Source of the DNA: Adiantum capillus-veneris
Taxonomy: Eukaryota > Streptophyta > Polypodiopsida > Polypodiales > Pteridaceae
Length of the DNA stretch: 64,000 bases
Assembly (NCBI GenBank): GCA_014529385.2
Contig: CM043971.1
Coordinates: forward strand, 84,981,340-85,045,339
Direction: 5' to 3'
Shown: piece after piece, positions 38,343 to 50,757 of the stretch
How the letters are laid out: the number at the start of each line of letters is the position of its first letter
Numbering within the stretch: position 1 is the stretch's first letter
Notes under the pieces: generated by a model
Databases searched by the model: none
The model's input: the letters and a program-made list of their open reading frames with translations, nothing else
What the model was told of the DNA's origin: nothing
Program-made: the position numbers and the translations under genes

Positions 38343-39390
38343 CTAAAGCTTTGCGGAAAGCTTTGAGCTTCTCACGAGACAATGCCTTTGTGAAAAGATT
38401 TGCAAGGTTGTCTTGTGTTGGCACATAAGCCAACTTGATCTCTCCTGCTGAGAGCCTCTCCCTGACATAGTGGTAATGCACCTCAATGTGCTTTGTGCGA
38501 GCATGAAAAACCTCGCAACTACCAATGCGCTTTGACTGTCAGTGTAGACAGTGTCCTGTCCAACACCCAAATCAGCCATAAGGCGTCTGAGCCATACACA
38601 CTCAACCGTAGCTATGAAGACTGCCTTGTACTCAACCTCACAACTAGAAGTGGCCACAGTAGGTTGCTTCTTGCTCGACCATGATATACATGAACTGCCA
38701 AGCATGAAAGAAAAACCACTTGTGGACACTCGCGTGTCAAAACAACCAGCCCAATTTGAGTCCGAAATAGCATGTAAGTCTGGCAGCAATGATCTCCCCT
38801 TGGGATAAAACAAGCGAAGATGTAAAGTGCCACTAGGTATCGGAAAATCCTCTTGATAGCCTGCCAATGCTTAGACCCTGGGCTTTGCATAAATTTGCTG
38901 ACCTGTGAGATTGCAAACTGAATATCCAGCCTCGTGTTGCATACATAAATGAGGTATCCAATAGCAGTTTGGTAAAGAGTGACATCTGCAGGATCACTAG
39001 CATCATGAAGACTCAATTTTAAACCTGTTTCCATCCAAGTGGTAATAGGTTTGCAATCATAAATTCCAAACTTACATAGCAATGTCTCTATGTAACTTTT
39101 CTGACAAAAGGAAATACCACATCACACTGCTTAAACTGAATACCCAAGTAATGATGCAACAGCCCCAAATCTTTCATCTTGAAAGTAGCATTAAAATCAG
39201 CCTTAAATTCAGCAATATGTCTCTCATTTGGTCCAGTGATCAACAAATCATCTACATAAAGAACCACAATGAGAAGTACATCACCCTCACGCTTTACATA
39301 TAATGTGCTTTCTGCTGGACTATTATGAAATCCTCGTTTGAACAAATGAGTGTCAGCTTTCTCATACCAAGCATGAGGAGATTGCTTCAA
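38343..39390 (-). pseudogene. CopA2 reverse transcriptase (C-terminal) and RNase H
   Basis: On the minus strand the frame 39390-39088 carries the intact catalytic YVDD in VVLYVDDLLITGP. Frame 39082-38612 covers the thumb and connection (TGLKLSLHDASDPADVTLYQ). Frame 38867-38343 is RNase H (STSGFSFMLGSSCISW, CEVEYKAVF). Frame changes between these parts show decay. Sequence identity with CopA is high by eye. Confidence 0.85.
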
Positions 39391-39977
39391 AACCCATACA
39401 AAGCCTTCTTACATCTGCACACTTTGTCCTCTTGTCCTTTCTTGACAAAACTGCGAGGCTACGTTACATAAACTTCCTCAAATATATCACCATTCAAGAA
39501 AGCAGTATCAATGTCTCATTAATGTACATCCCAATCAAAATGAGTTGCCAATGCACATAGAAAAAGCACAGTAGTCATACGACAAGTGGGAGAAAAAGTC
39601 TCTTCATAATCTATGCCTTTTTGCTGTGCATAACCCTTTGCAACAAGTCAAGCCTTATGGCGATCGATCTCACCATCCGGCTTGTGTTTCAACTTGTAAA
39701 CCCACTTCGTACCAGTGGCCTTTTTGCCAAGAGGCAAATCACATAAAGTCCATGTGTCATTTTCTATAAGTGCATCATATTTTGATTGCATGGTAGCCAT
39801 CCAATTTTTTGAATTCTGTGCTTCATCAAAAGACAGAGGTTCCTCAACATCTTGTAAGCTAGACACAGCCAAAGCATAACAATCTGATGCATAAGATGCA
39901 TGGCTAGAGCCTGCTGAACAAGTAAGACTAGACAAAGGTGCATCCAATTTACTGTCACCTAATGTATGCACAGCCAT
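39391..39977 (-). pseudogene. CopA2 reverse transcriptase, N-terminal part
   Basis: The frame 39977-39648 encodes EEPLSFDEAQN and KWVYKLKHKPDGEIDRHK, the first third of RVT_2. Between 39647 and 39391 the expected middle part is present but broken by stops. Confidence 0.8.
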
Positions 39978-40043
39978 TTTGGCATACCTCTATCTTGCTC
40001 ATTTTCAGCCCTTTCCTCATCAAGTACATCATGTATATTTGCA

Positions 40044-40680
40044 TCAGTAATAGGCCGATCTGTAACATTTTTGGAAACCCCCATAGGCTGTACATTTGAC
40101 AACCTTATCATCCAATTTTCTGCATTGTGTTTGCGGTGCCAAAGCATATGTCAAACAGCCAAAAACACGCATGTGCTCAATAGAAGGCTTTCTATCATGC
40201 CATGATTCATATGAAGTAATAGATTGCAAAGCTTTCGTAGGACACCTGTTAAGTACATAAGTGGCACACATGATGGCCTCAAGCCAAAAAGAATGCGGAA
40301 AAGCTTGACTTTTGACCATACATCGTGCCATTTTCGTAAGTGACCTATTTTTCCTCTCAGCAACACCATTTTGCTGAGGTGTATAAGGCACTGTACATTG
40401 GTGTTTTATCCCACTCCCCCCCTTGATCGGAACGGAGGGTTCCCATAGTACATTTTGATACATTTTCAGCCATAGCCAAAAATTGTTTGAAGCACATAAA
40501 AACTTTGGACTTCGCTTTAAGCAGAAATACCCATGCATTCCTGGAGTAATCATCAATGAAAGTCATGAAGTAAAGGTAATTGCCCAAGGACGGAGTTTGC
40601 ATGGACCCACAAACATCACTATGCACAAGCTGCAACCTGCATGTGGCCCGAACTGAACCATGTGGAAGCTCAAGGCACAT
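40044..40680 (-). pseudogene. CopA2 integrase
   Basis: Frames 40680-40357 and 40556-40044 cover the integrase core: HSDVCGSM (first Asp), a damaged second Asp region and NGVAERKNRS with the catalytic Glu retained, unlike CopA. At its upstream end the coding sequence fuses to the truncated LTR (about 40668), so the frame opens with LTR-derived residues (MCLELP). It ends near FGCLTYALAPQ and a broken tail. Confidence 0.85.
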
Positions 40681-40842
40681 AATAGAGAGTGTGTTACTTA
40701 TTGTGCAATGGAAATATGGATAGCCCTAGAGTGATGGGCATATATACAATGCACGGAGGAAAAAACCTCCTAAAGAGGGAAAAAAATGCCCCGGCGGTCC
40801 TAGTGTGTTCACACACATCACTACTACATGTATATGGTAACA
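40669..40842 (-). repeat. CopA2 5' LTR, truncated
   Basis: The first 174 bp of the LTR remain (minus strand TGTTACCATATACATG to GTGCCTTGAGCTTCC). The right flank is TAAAT (40843-40847). Confidence 0.88.
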
Positions 40843-40847
40843 TAAAT

Positions 40848-41300
40848 TAAAAGCTCGGCATAAATTATGATATTTGAAAGAGTGTGTGTGTCTTTAATGA
40901 TTCAGGCGTGTTTCGGTCCTTGTGTATGTGTGATCTTCAACTCTCACAGATTGAGCAAGAGAATCTTTTTTGAAATTTGCTCGTCCGATTCCAAAAAAAT
41001 GCTCGCAAAAAAATATGTCCATCCATTTTCATGGCTTCTTGGTAAAAAAAAATGCTCGCAAAAAAATATGTCCATCCATTTTCATGGCTTCTTGGTAGCC
41101 AGATGGTTCATCACACTTAGTCAACATAACATAATTGACACCTGATTGAAATCACTCATGTGACATGAAGCTCTCATAGAACATCTCAACGCCTGACTAT
41201 TGCTTTCTTCTCATTCATGAGCATTGCTAGTGGAACACACATCACTAGATTTTTGAGTTTGTTTTGTTTTAGACGTGACATCTTCAAATGTGACTCTTAT
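40848..41300. other. No gene seen; 52-bp tandem duplication
   Basis: I see no supported gene. A block with AATGCTCGCAAAAAAATATG followed by CCATCCATTTTCATGGCTTCTTGG occurs twice (about 40995-41046 and 41047-41097). Confidence 0.6.
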
Positions 41301-41329
41301 GTACTCAATTGCCTCAAGAGGTTTTCTAT

Positions 41330-42560
41330 GCATGTTTGAATTATGATCATCTTATGAGATTTTGGGTGCCATAGAAGATAACCAATCTCACCATCAGTAC
41401 CATAACCAACAAAGATGCATTTATGTGACTTTGGATCAAGGTTTCACCTAAGAGCTTTTAGCAAACGAGCATATGCCTCACAACCAAAGACACATAAGTG
41501 ATCAAAATGTAGCTTCTTTTGCCAGACCACATCTCTTTAAAAACCTTGTAATTCAATGGCATGCTATGAGATCTATTGTCGTATGCACTGTTGTTAAAAC
41601 AGTCTTTGCCCAAAAGCCTTGCTTTGCCATAAAAAGCATATCAAGAACATGTTCTTGTATATCTTAATCTTAGCTTTGCTATTATAGCCACGTTAGAGTC
41701 CAAAGTGTCAAATTTCTTGTCAATGGACTTTTTCTTATTGTCCCTCTTTGTTGCATAGAAAACCTTTTTATATGTCCTTTATTTTGGCAATAATAGCACT
41801 CAAAATCTTGCATAGAATCATGACATTTACTAAAGTGGTTCTATGCTCTTTGGATTTTCCATGATCATGAGTACGACCTCACTGCTTGTGAGAAAGAGTG
41901 ACATAAACATCACCAGATTTAGTTGGCTCAAGAGATTTCCTATGGATCTCCTCTGTAAGCAAACTACCAATGACACAATCAAATACCAATGCACCTTTTG
42001 GTGCTATATTACTTATGGCTCAAGAGATTTCCTATGGATCTCCTCTGTAAACAAACTACCAATGACACAATTAAATACCAATGCACCTTTTGGTGCTATA
42101 TTACTTATGGTTGTACAAAACATATCCAAGACCCTAGAGGGAAGGGAAACCCATGCTCCACCAACCATCCCTGCCTATACTTATAGGCATGCCCTTGTGC
42201 CGATTTCCCACTAGCTAGTGGCCTCACATTACTTTCTCTTTTGAGAAGTGTTTTTGTCCTCAAAAACAAAAGTGGGATATTTCTTCTTAAGAGCACTATT
42301 TTTTTCTCGAGTGGCACCTTCTTCAAATTTTTATTTCCACTTAACCAATTCCCGACGACACACATGATGACGAGTACGTAAATCATGATAGTCAAGAATG
42401 CACTTGGGCTCATGTATGTGGGTTGAAGGTTCAATGAAATCAACCAAAACGTGATGATCAATTTCATTGTTATCCCTATGCAAGCGTTTACAAAACAACT
42501 TACATGAAAAGTTGGATGAATGTGAGAGTTTGAAGTCCATATCTCCTACTCACTTAAGTG
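41330..42560 (-). pseudogene. CopC, decayed copia remnant (integrase end and gag)
   Basis: On the minus strand 41560-41330 encodes the integrase C-terminal region of a copia element different from CopA (KEMWSGK, then a CEAYA-like block and IFVGYGTDGEIGY). Upstream on that strand (42560-41700) are gag-like pieces, including GALVFNCVIGSLFTEEIHRK, but no protease, so the interior is deleted. A 92-bp tandem duplication lies in the gag part (41925-42108). Many stops. Confidence 0.6.
41925..42108. repeat. 92-bp tandem duplication
   Basis: Two units starting GGCTCAAGAGATTTCC at 41925 and 42017, differing at only a few bases, inside the CopC gag remnant. Confidence 0.9.
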
Positions 42561-42633
42561 TTTTGAATGGCCCCAATATCTAGGAGATAACTTAGATGTA
42601 GGATCGATTTTTAGATGTTTTGAATGCTCTGGA

Positions 42634-43140
42634 ATGCGTAAGAATACCTCTTTACCTTTTATGAAATGTTTGAGTTTGGTGGAGATGGGTAATGCTGAAG
42701 GTGGGCACAATGAGTATACGTGCTCTTATGAAGAGGAAGATTCGGCTAATGCTATGATCCAAGGTAATTCGGTATGGGATGATTTTCTTTCTTCCTTATC
42801 TGAGGATGTGGTAGTAGAGCAGGTGCTTGAAGAGAAGAGTGATGGAGTCGGAAGGCAAGAGGTGTTGGTTGACCTTTTTGATCGAGTTGCTCTGGAAGGG
42901 CTTGATGATGCTGGGATTGAGGGTGATACATGTGCAGAGGCAAGCATGCTAGTGCTGGTGAAGGAGCTTATGGTGGAAGAGTTCTCAGTGCCAAAGGCAT
43001 GTCCTATGGTGCATGGAGGAGAATCCCAAGGGGTGGTTTTGTCCAAGATTTCTAGAGAGGTATGTGCTTCATGGTTGAAAGGTATAATTGTAAGTGTAGC
43101 TCTGCAGGGGGGTTATCCATCCACTACAGGATTCTCTTGA
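42634..43140 (+). CDS. Hypothetical acidic ORF, 168 codons
   Basis: This is an open frame from ATG 42634 to a stop at 43138. The product is acidic (many Glu and Asp in residues 25-110) with hydrophobic residues at intervals and no motif I know. It has no clear promoter or neighbours; copia remnants lie on both sides on the other strand. It could be a host exon, a retroelement ORF end or chance. I do not assign a function. Confidence 0.25.
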   Translation: MRKNTSLPFMKCLSLVEMGNAEGGHNEYTCSYEEEDSANAMIQGNSVWDDFLSSLSEDVVVEQVLEEKSDGVGRQEVLVDLFDRVALEGLDDAGIEGDTCAEASMLVLVKELMVEEFSVPKACPMVHGGESQGVVLSKISREVCASWLKGIIVSVALQGGYPSTTGFS

Positions 43141-44590
43141 GGAGGACTCTAAATTTCATGTTGGGAGGGAGGGTCAGATATGTATATGGAGAAGGATGGT
43201 GTGCATTGTAGTGCTTAGTTTGAAGCTGGCTCGATGTAGGGTGATGCTTGGAATAGTGAAGGTATGCTATGGGCATCTTGTGTGCATGGCTGGCTATGTG
43301 CTTGGGTGTGGCACTATTGGAGACTTATGCAGATGGATGGATGCGCTCAATGTCGGGTGTTCAATCTAGGTGGTTTGACTATGAAGGGGGTTGAACAACC
43401 CGCTTGAGAAGAGGCGACATGAAGTAGGAATAAGACTTTGTACATATGGTAGTGGTTTTTTGGTTTGCTCATAATGTTCTCTAGTTTTGCAATTTCCAAG
43501 TTCAATAATCATGTTTTTGGTTGAACATGAATGTTCAACAACAAAGGGGTATGGCAATGATGGTGCAACTAAAGTTGGTCGATGATATGAGGAGTGCAAT
43601 TTATAGTTATGTGTACTGACAAGGGCATGCCAAAGTGGTCAAGCAGATATGAAGGTCAAGGGTAGACAAAGGGAAACCGATGTGTATGCTTTATGTGGTT
43701 TTTTTGGGCCAAGGTGCTCTGGCATGGTTCCCATCAAAGGTATTTGGTCCAAGTGTTCAAAGTGGAGGAATGGAAGTGACATATGTGGTCCTCAATGTGT
43801 TCTCCAACCTAGTCTAGACGGCTCATCAATTGGAGCTACAGAGTGCGAGTTATGGCAGTTTGAAGTTTAAAGTGGTTTGTAGGTCTTCGCTGGATTGGGG
43901 TAGTGATAGACGGATTATTAGAGCAATGAATGTATAGGCCTAAAGTGCTCAACTTACAGTGCATGTCAATATTTTCAGATCAACAATTGGAGTTTAAACG
44001 GCCAAGTTATGGTCGATTGAGTGGATCTTGCAAGGTGTGAACGTGCTTGTTTGTGTGCAGCATAAGGCGTGTGCTGAAACCTTGTAGTTTCAGAGGTGTT
44101 ATTGAGTGTACTGGGGTGTTGTGATCATCCTAGGCTATACAGAGGCAATTTGTGAGTAGTTTCAGAGGTGTTATTGAGTGTACTGGGGTGTTGTGATCAT
44201 CCTAGGCTTGCATTCCCCCTTTCCAATAGAAATTGCTAGTTTTTACATTGTACATACATAAGTTGACCTTAGTACCTGAATCTTAGGATGTCTTAAATTG
44301 ACCAAGAATCTTATAAGGCCAAGGGCTAGGGCTGAAACAAGGTACTCTATACTCAACGTTTTTCAATCAACACCATTGCCAATTGTTGCTTGATGCTCCA
44401 AGAAATCGTTCGATGAAAACTACTCCTCTAGTACATCACCAAGGAGTTGGGTTACCAGCCCAGTTTGAGTTGCAACACCTCTCAATATGCATCCTCTGCT
44501 CCATGATCATAGAATATAGCATATTCCAAGGTACTAGAGATGTATTACAGAGAATATGCAAAGCACATTACCCATCTTGAAAGTATGAAA
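43141..44590. other. No gene recognised; 72-bp period repeat
   Basis: Short frames only. A block of about 51 bp (AGTTTCAGAGGTGTTATTGA...ATCCTAGGCT) is present at 44086-44137 and again at 44158-44209. Confidence 0.6.
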
Positions 44591-44607
44591 AAGCCTGTAA
44601 CTTGAGT

Positions 44608-45470
44608 TTACTTCTTGAGTTTCAAGAAGTAAACTCTTGTGTACCTATTGAAACCATCCACAAGCAAAAGCATATATAGGGATCCATTAAAGGATGGGAC
44701 CTTCATAGGCCCACAAAAGTCCACATGACAAAGTGCTAGGGGCTTCAAAGCACAATTTTGGACTTGCTTTGTAAAGGCCTCTTTTCTCTGTGTTGTTTGC
44801 CCAACTAACAAGCACTGAAAACACTAAATGTAATGTGAATGTTGGAAGTCCCTCCATGAGAGAATTTGGAGCTGCCTTTTGCAGTTGTCCATAGTTCACG
44901 GCCAGATCTCACATGCCACAATAAAGAAAAACTCGCTTCCTGAGAGCAAAGAGTAGGGAGCTTGAAGAGAGAGACTTGGCTCTCTCACCACATGCAAGAC
45001 TTAATCATGTCAATGAATTGGAGATTGTGACCTTGCCTCCACCAAAGAGTACCTATGTTCATCGGGAATCCAAGCTAGCCACAAAAAGTAGGTTGAAGGC
45101 CATGTTCAAAACACGAAGAGCCTCAATAGAAGATTGGCACTTGGCATAACAAACACGTGGACTGCATGAGAATCATCCAAATTGATAGATTTTCCATAAG
45201 TAAGGTGGAAAGAGCTTAACCACTCCCTCATAGGAGTAATGAAAGTTGTAGTGCCATAGTCCACCATCCAAGCTTCTAAGCAAGACAAAGTGAGACCCGT
45301 CTCTATAGTTATAAGTAGCAAGACACCCTCTGTGGCCTTCATCATTGTTGTAGAAACCAATTGCTTCTCCTTGCCCTCGTCTTGCTTTCTAGACTTTGAG
45401 TCTTGCTTCTTCTTTCCTTTTCCATCAATGCTCTTTCCTTTGCAAGTGGCTTAAATCACGGGGAATTGAA
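44608..45470 (-). pseudogene. CopD, decayed copia remnant (protease and integrase start)
   Basis: Minus strand, from high to low: a Lys-rich gag end (45460-45380), protease (45360-45106; WMVDYGTTTFITPMREW, the active-site DSG being DYG), then the GAG-pre-integrase and integrase start (44811-44608; HVDFCGPMKVPSFNGSLY). The order is normal for copia. It differs in sequence from CopA and CopC. The remaining pol is missing. Confidence 0.65.
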
Positions 45471-48400
45471 GCCAACTTACTTACGGTAAGACCTTGCTTT
45501 TTTGGAAAAACATCAATGACCTGGTAACTAGCAAAATACTTGGAATACAAGGTAAAGTGTGATGGTCATTATAAACTTCTTGATTGTTTTACTAACAAAA
45601 AGATGCGATTTGGATTTTCTTGCAAACTTGTCTAAAAATTATGCAACATCAAAACAGACCTCCTTTGAGGTTAAGCTAGATACTCTATTGGGTAAAAACA
45701 ACAAGCTTTTGCATCTTTGGTTGAAGTTTTTGACTAGTTCAAGTCTTAGCTCTAAATCTTGGTGACAATGGATTGAATGTGTTGTACTAGGACTCCAATT
45801 GTGCATGGATGGGATACCTATTAACTGATACATCATCTATTTAGGGAATGTGTGCATGCTATGAATCTAAGGATGGTGCTTCTCTTACCATTTTGATGAG
45901 CTGACTCATAAATTGCCTTGGTAAATTTGTTTAAAGAAACCCCCCTTTTCTCATATGGGGCTTGATTAATGCTGGGTGATGAACTATATAGAGTGTCAAT
46001 CAACATTGGGTTACCTAGCATGAGATTTGGTTGATATAATTTGGAATTGATTTACTTAGGGATCTCTCCATCATATGGCTTTTTGGCAAGGAGTTGATTG
46101 ATATAATTTGGACTTGATTTACTAAGGGATCTCTCCATCATATGGCTTTTTGGCAAGGAGTTTCTCGACTCAAAAATGTATGACAAAATGAGGTTCCTTG
46201 CATACTCTCAATCCTATAAATTTGTTATGGAAACTACCTATGGAGTATAAAGGGGTGAAAAATCCAAGGAGGATAGCCTGGGAATAGTGTTTACAAAAGG
46301 TAATAGTTGTTTTGGGCTTCTAGCTGATATGTTTGAAAAAACTTTTAATTTCCTTACTATGTAAAACCTACTAAGGATGGAAGGTTCATTCTGGCTTTGC
46401 TTGAGAATACTCCCTAGTAGGATCTTTTGTGTGGCATAGTGAAGTAGGAAAGTAAAAAGAACTTATCTATGGTGCCTACCTATTATTGATCAATTCTAGG
46501 GAAGTCAATAAGGAGTATGGATTAATAAATCAATGCATACCCCACTACGAAAGAAGTCTAAACTAAATGGTTGAACCTAAATGTTCAACACCTTTTTTTG
46601 GTTTTAAAAACCAATATTTTACTAGTTTCTTTGTGGTATTGTTACGTCATCTATAGCATTGGGACCATGGAGCACACATGGCACGTGCATGTAGGATGCT
46701 TAGTGCACACTACTCGTGCATAGCTAGAGGGTGGATTCCATGATGGCTAGATGGCCATGGGATATTAGGAGGCCCATGATAGCCTCATAGGTGTGTAGCT
46801 CGGCACACCACATGCTCAACCATGTTCGGCCAAGTGGGAACGGCAAAGGCTCAATCTTAATCAGAGGGACTCCTATGGTTGGGTGGTTAACAAGCTTTTG
46901 CAGTGCTCCTATGTAGAAAGCTCCTCTCAAAGAGCTCATAGAGAGAGCGTACAACATCTACGTAGCAGGTATCCTAAGCCATATTATCATAGTGAGTGGA
47001 GAGATTGTGGAACCACAATTTTCACCCATGAACTTACAATTATTTCGTATTCATGAGACAGAGAGCCTACTAGTACTAATTCTTTGTGTTTCAAAAAACT
47101 CAAGTACTCTACTAGAAGTTTGTTTTTATCAATATCACCAAAAATGGGATGGGAAAGAACATGGAACCAAAAATTCGTCCATGGCTTCGAACTTTGTTGA
47201 GAAAAAGTGTGCTAGTATTCACGCTTGGCTTTTTCAAAGGAGATTATAAATTCTTGAAAACAACCAATATAATATGACTTCTATTACCTTGGGTTCTTTC
47301 TAGAGAAAGCCAAAAAAGAGGGGTTCTTTTACCTTTGTCTCTTTGGTAGAATTTTTGAATAAGCATGAGAATGATCAATATGTGGACATTCTTACATAAA
47401 GATGTGCGAAAGAGGACAAAGTAAGAAAAACAAAATCTTGAATCTCTTTTTGTACTAAAATGTAGGGCTTTTATAGTTTTATAGCTATAAGAGTCCATGA
47501 GTAAGAAGAAGATCCCATCTTCTCTTTATGTCATATAGAGATAAGTATCTAAATAAGCTCAATTGTACTTTATTGACAGGAGGCCAATCTACTTAGATAT
47601 TGAAAACATGCTATATAGAACTTAAGAAAAGGATCTCTAGTCTTGTTATTGGCTTTTGAGTAGATGCATACAAGTATTCATTAATATGTTGAAGTCTATA
47701 TCTTAGGATTCAAATCTATATGGAACATTTAGATACAAAGTATTGTTATGAAACCCCTTGGGGATGATCTCACAATGGCGCCTAAGTACTTTTTAAAGTC
47801 ATTAATTTTTTGATACACTAGTTTTTTTTATAAAACAAACAAAGTGAGAGGATATTAGTTTGATATGATTGCCCTTAAGTTAGTATAACTAAACACTAGG
47901 ATGAGAAAGTGTGTAAACTTTTAGCCTTTGTCAACAGGGTGTAATGCTAAGCATGAAATCCTATTAAATAATGGTAGGAATACTTGGTAAGAATAGTGAA
48001 ACCTAGCTCTAAATTTCATAATAAGACTCTTTATTTTGTGAAAAGAAAAACTCACATGTTATAGAAAAAGGGGGTGATTCTTTTAGCCTCTATTAGTACT
48101 CTACCGAGAGGTTATTTTGAAGGATTTGGTGCTACTATTAAGGACCTAAAATTTGAGCGTTAAATAAAACTTTGCTGATTACACAATGGCATGTGGGATG
48201 AAGGCATCCCATACTAGTTGCATTACAGTAAAAAAGCATGAAAGGAAATACAAAGCTATCCTAAATCTGCATACTTGATGTGAAACCTAGGACTCATCAT
48301 GCAAGATTATAAGAAAAGATGCTAGGAAGAATCAGAATACCTGGGAAACTTGACCTTTTCTCTGCTTGGGTTCGGTTGCACATGAAGATACTCTAAGCTT

Positions 48401-48600
48401 TTTGTACCTAAGTAGAAAGCATCTAATGATAAGCAAGGACATTAGAGATGATTAAATTGGAGCCAATTCTCTATAGTAGCATGGTTACTGTCCTAACATA
48501 AATTTCTAAAGCTCTTAACGATTTGCTACTCATAAGAATCAAAGCCCTGGCAAAAAAAAAAAAAAAACCAAAATTTGCTTCTTTATTATACTGAAAGAAA
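45471..48600. other. No gene recognised; 67-bp tandem duplication
   Basis: Only short frames are present (for example 46724-46957 minus and 47244-47498 minus), none with a known motif. A 67-bp unit starting TTGATATAATTTGGA is repeated at 46031 and 46098. An A-homopolymer lies at 48552-48567. Confidence 0.6.
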
Positions 48601-48619
48601 ATATTGATAGCAACAGTCC

Positions 48620-49735
48620 AACATACCATAAAGCGGGATTGTTAGATTATTCGAACTAATTCTTTGGATATCACGGATTTTCAAAAAGAAAAGAAACATA
48701 GAGGTAATTTTGAAAACAAGTCTTAGAAACCATATCATCCTCTGAATTTTTGTGGCTTTTATCGATGAGATAAACAATTTATGGTAAAGGCAAAAAGACT
48801 AATTTATTTTGTTGAAATAGAAATGTATCTTCTAACCTATGGATTGTTGGATGTTTTGAGCAAATTCTTTTAAAAAAGAAAATAACTTTGACATTTGAAA
48901 AGAAGTCTTAGCGCCTATATCATTTTCTAAATTGTGGCTTTGGAATTGACTAATAAGATAACAATTTATGGTTCAAGGAAAAAGACTAGTTTATTTTGTA
49001 GCAACATAAACCTAGATCTGATCTAAGAAGACGATAATAAGATCAAAACAACAATCAAATTCGATAAAAATTAGGCTAAGGTAAACACTATTGGGTGACA
49101 CGAGAACATGAGATCTCTTTTGACACCTATAATACCAATGGACAACTAAACAAAAGATGTTTTCTACTAATGGATGCAAGTAATAAGAACTTCCCTTCTT
49201 GTGGTGGTGATGCTTGGCCTGTACATTACTAGACCATGAAAGATATTTCATTACTGCAACTGATCTAACTTGAGGATAAGGGTTAGATCTAATCTAAGAA
49301 GATGATGTTAAGATAAAAAGGACGATCAAATTTAATAAAATAAGAACATGTGGGAATCTCTTCAACACCTAATGATACTAACAACACTAATGAATGCAAA
49401 TAATAAGAACTTCCCTGCTTGACCTATACATTGCTAGACTATGAAAGATACTTCTTTATTGCACTTGATCCTAACTTGAGGATAAGGATCAGATCTAATC
49501 TAAGAAGATGATGTTAAGATCAAAAGAACAATCAAGTTTGATGAAAATAGGCCAAGGTAAAACACCATTGGGTGACATCTAGAACATGAGGATCTCTTCG
49601 ACACCTCTAATACCCAATGGACAAATAAACAATAGGTATTCTATGCTAGTGGATGCAAGCAAGAACTTCCCTTCCTGTGGTGGTGATGCTTAACCTCTAC
49701 ATTGCTAGACTATGAAAGATACTTTTTTACTGCAA
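48620..49735. repeat. Diverged tandem repeats of about 200-270 bp
   Basis: Two units of about 200 bp (about 48620-48820 and 48840-49010) share GATTGTTGGAT/AGATT, AAGTCTTAG and AAAAAGACTA.TTTATTTTGT. They are followed by three units beginning with GATCTRATCTAAGAAGA at about 49014, 49285 and 49491 (about 270, 206 and 245 bp). The second set shares ACACC.ATTGGGTGACA, ACAC.CTAATACC, TGGATGCAAG and GCTTGGCCT-like parts. No coding sequence. Confidence 0.75.
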
Positions 49736-50548
49736 AGGGAACCTTTTGTACTATTAAGATGTGAGTACATCCATCTACATAAAGTGTACAAAATTCTAAT
49801 ATAAAGAGAAGAGAGGACATAAGTTTTGTTTCCAAGGGAGCTTATTGTCATCTTTGTGATATTGTGTAGTAATTAATACAAGAAAAACCTTTGTTACACC
49901 TTAACAAAAACGGTACACGATTGAACCAACTCCTGCGTTTGCTCAGAGAGGTGTAAAGAAAAGCAATATAATTGAATAAAATGGCTGGGAGTTCACACAG
50001 AGTATCGCGTGTAGAGTTCAAACGAGAAATTAATGGCAATGAAGTATGCCATACAAGCTTGCAAATCAGTAAAAATAGCAAATTTAAGATTTTGACACAC
50101 TACCATTACCAGGACAAGAAGAATTGGACTGTTAACATCCTTTATATAAACAATAATGTTAAAATAGGCATTGCTTTATCATCTTTGATCTGTTGCGATC
50201 CTAAGTTGCAACATAGCAAGCCATGAAAACATAACTTTAGTGATGTTTTTTAAATCTTACAGCTCTTTCTCAATGATCTTACATAAAAAGAATACTGAAC
50301 TATCAGAACTTGAGGATGGATTCACACGTGCTGAAAAGGTGTAAAAAATTGTGGGTATGCTTACCTACTCTCATTAGGTACAGCCGGTGGCCGAGATAAG
50401 AGGAATAGTACAACACTGACAACTCTAGGGGAGCCCTAAAAGACAAGAAACCCCTTTGTGAACTCGATAGACATACTATGCAAAGGACAAAATCATTACA
50501 AAACTTGATCACCTTTCAGACTACGACAGTAGAGGAGCTCCGAGACTT
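49736..50548. other. Downstream flank of the FLU gene, no further gene seen
   Basis: AT-rich sequence without a supported gene. The part next to 50548 must hold the 3' untranslated region of the minus-strand FLU gene. I cannot identify a clear polyadenylation signal. Confidence 0.5.
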
Positions 50549-50757
50549 CTAATCATCATCAGTAGCCAACTTATCAATATACTGATTGTAGTATTTTTGG
50601 GCCGCCTCGAGATCACCAAGTTCACAATAGCAATCTGCAATTGATCCAAATGCTTCTGCATTTCCTGACGTCACACCTGTTCTTTTGGAAATTTCTATAA
50701 CCATATTGTGATAATCAATGGCCTCACGATATTTGCCTTGCCGTTGGCATGATGCAC
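50549..50757 (-). CDS. FLU: FLU (FLUORESCENT IN BLUE LIGHT), last exon
   Basis: FLU sits on plastid membranes and holds back 5-aminolevulinate synthesis in the dark by binding glutamyl-tRNA reductase through its C-terminal TPR domain. This exon starts at 50757, after the acceptor CCTGCAG, with phase 1. It encodes ASCQRQGKYREAIDYHNMV, then AEAFGSIADCYCELGDLEAA and a C-terminus ending IDKLATDDD. These are the last two TPR repeats and match what I remember of land-plant FLU closely. The stop is TAG at 50549-50551. The frame is intact. Confidence 0.85.

Larger units (their letters stand above)
38018..40842 (-). mobile_element. CopA2, internally deleted Ty1/copia element
   Basis: This second member of the CopA family is in reverse orientation. 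Its outer ends are intact and flanked by the duplication TAAAT (38013-38017 and 40843-40847). The 3' LTR is complete (38018-38244). The 5' LTR (40669-40842) is cut after 174 bp and joins integrase directly, so leader, gag and protease are gone. Integrase, RT and RNase H follow in order on the minus strand. Confidence 0.88.

Noticed and set aside
41330-45470. CopC and CopD as one copia element
   Set aside because: Both include upstream (gag or protease) and integrase parts, in an order that cannot come from one element without repetition, and their sequences differ.
49014-49735. CRISPR-like array
   Set aside because: Units are 200-270 bp, diverged along their whole length, without short identical repeats and unique spacers, and the DNA is from a plant.
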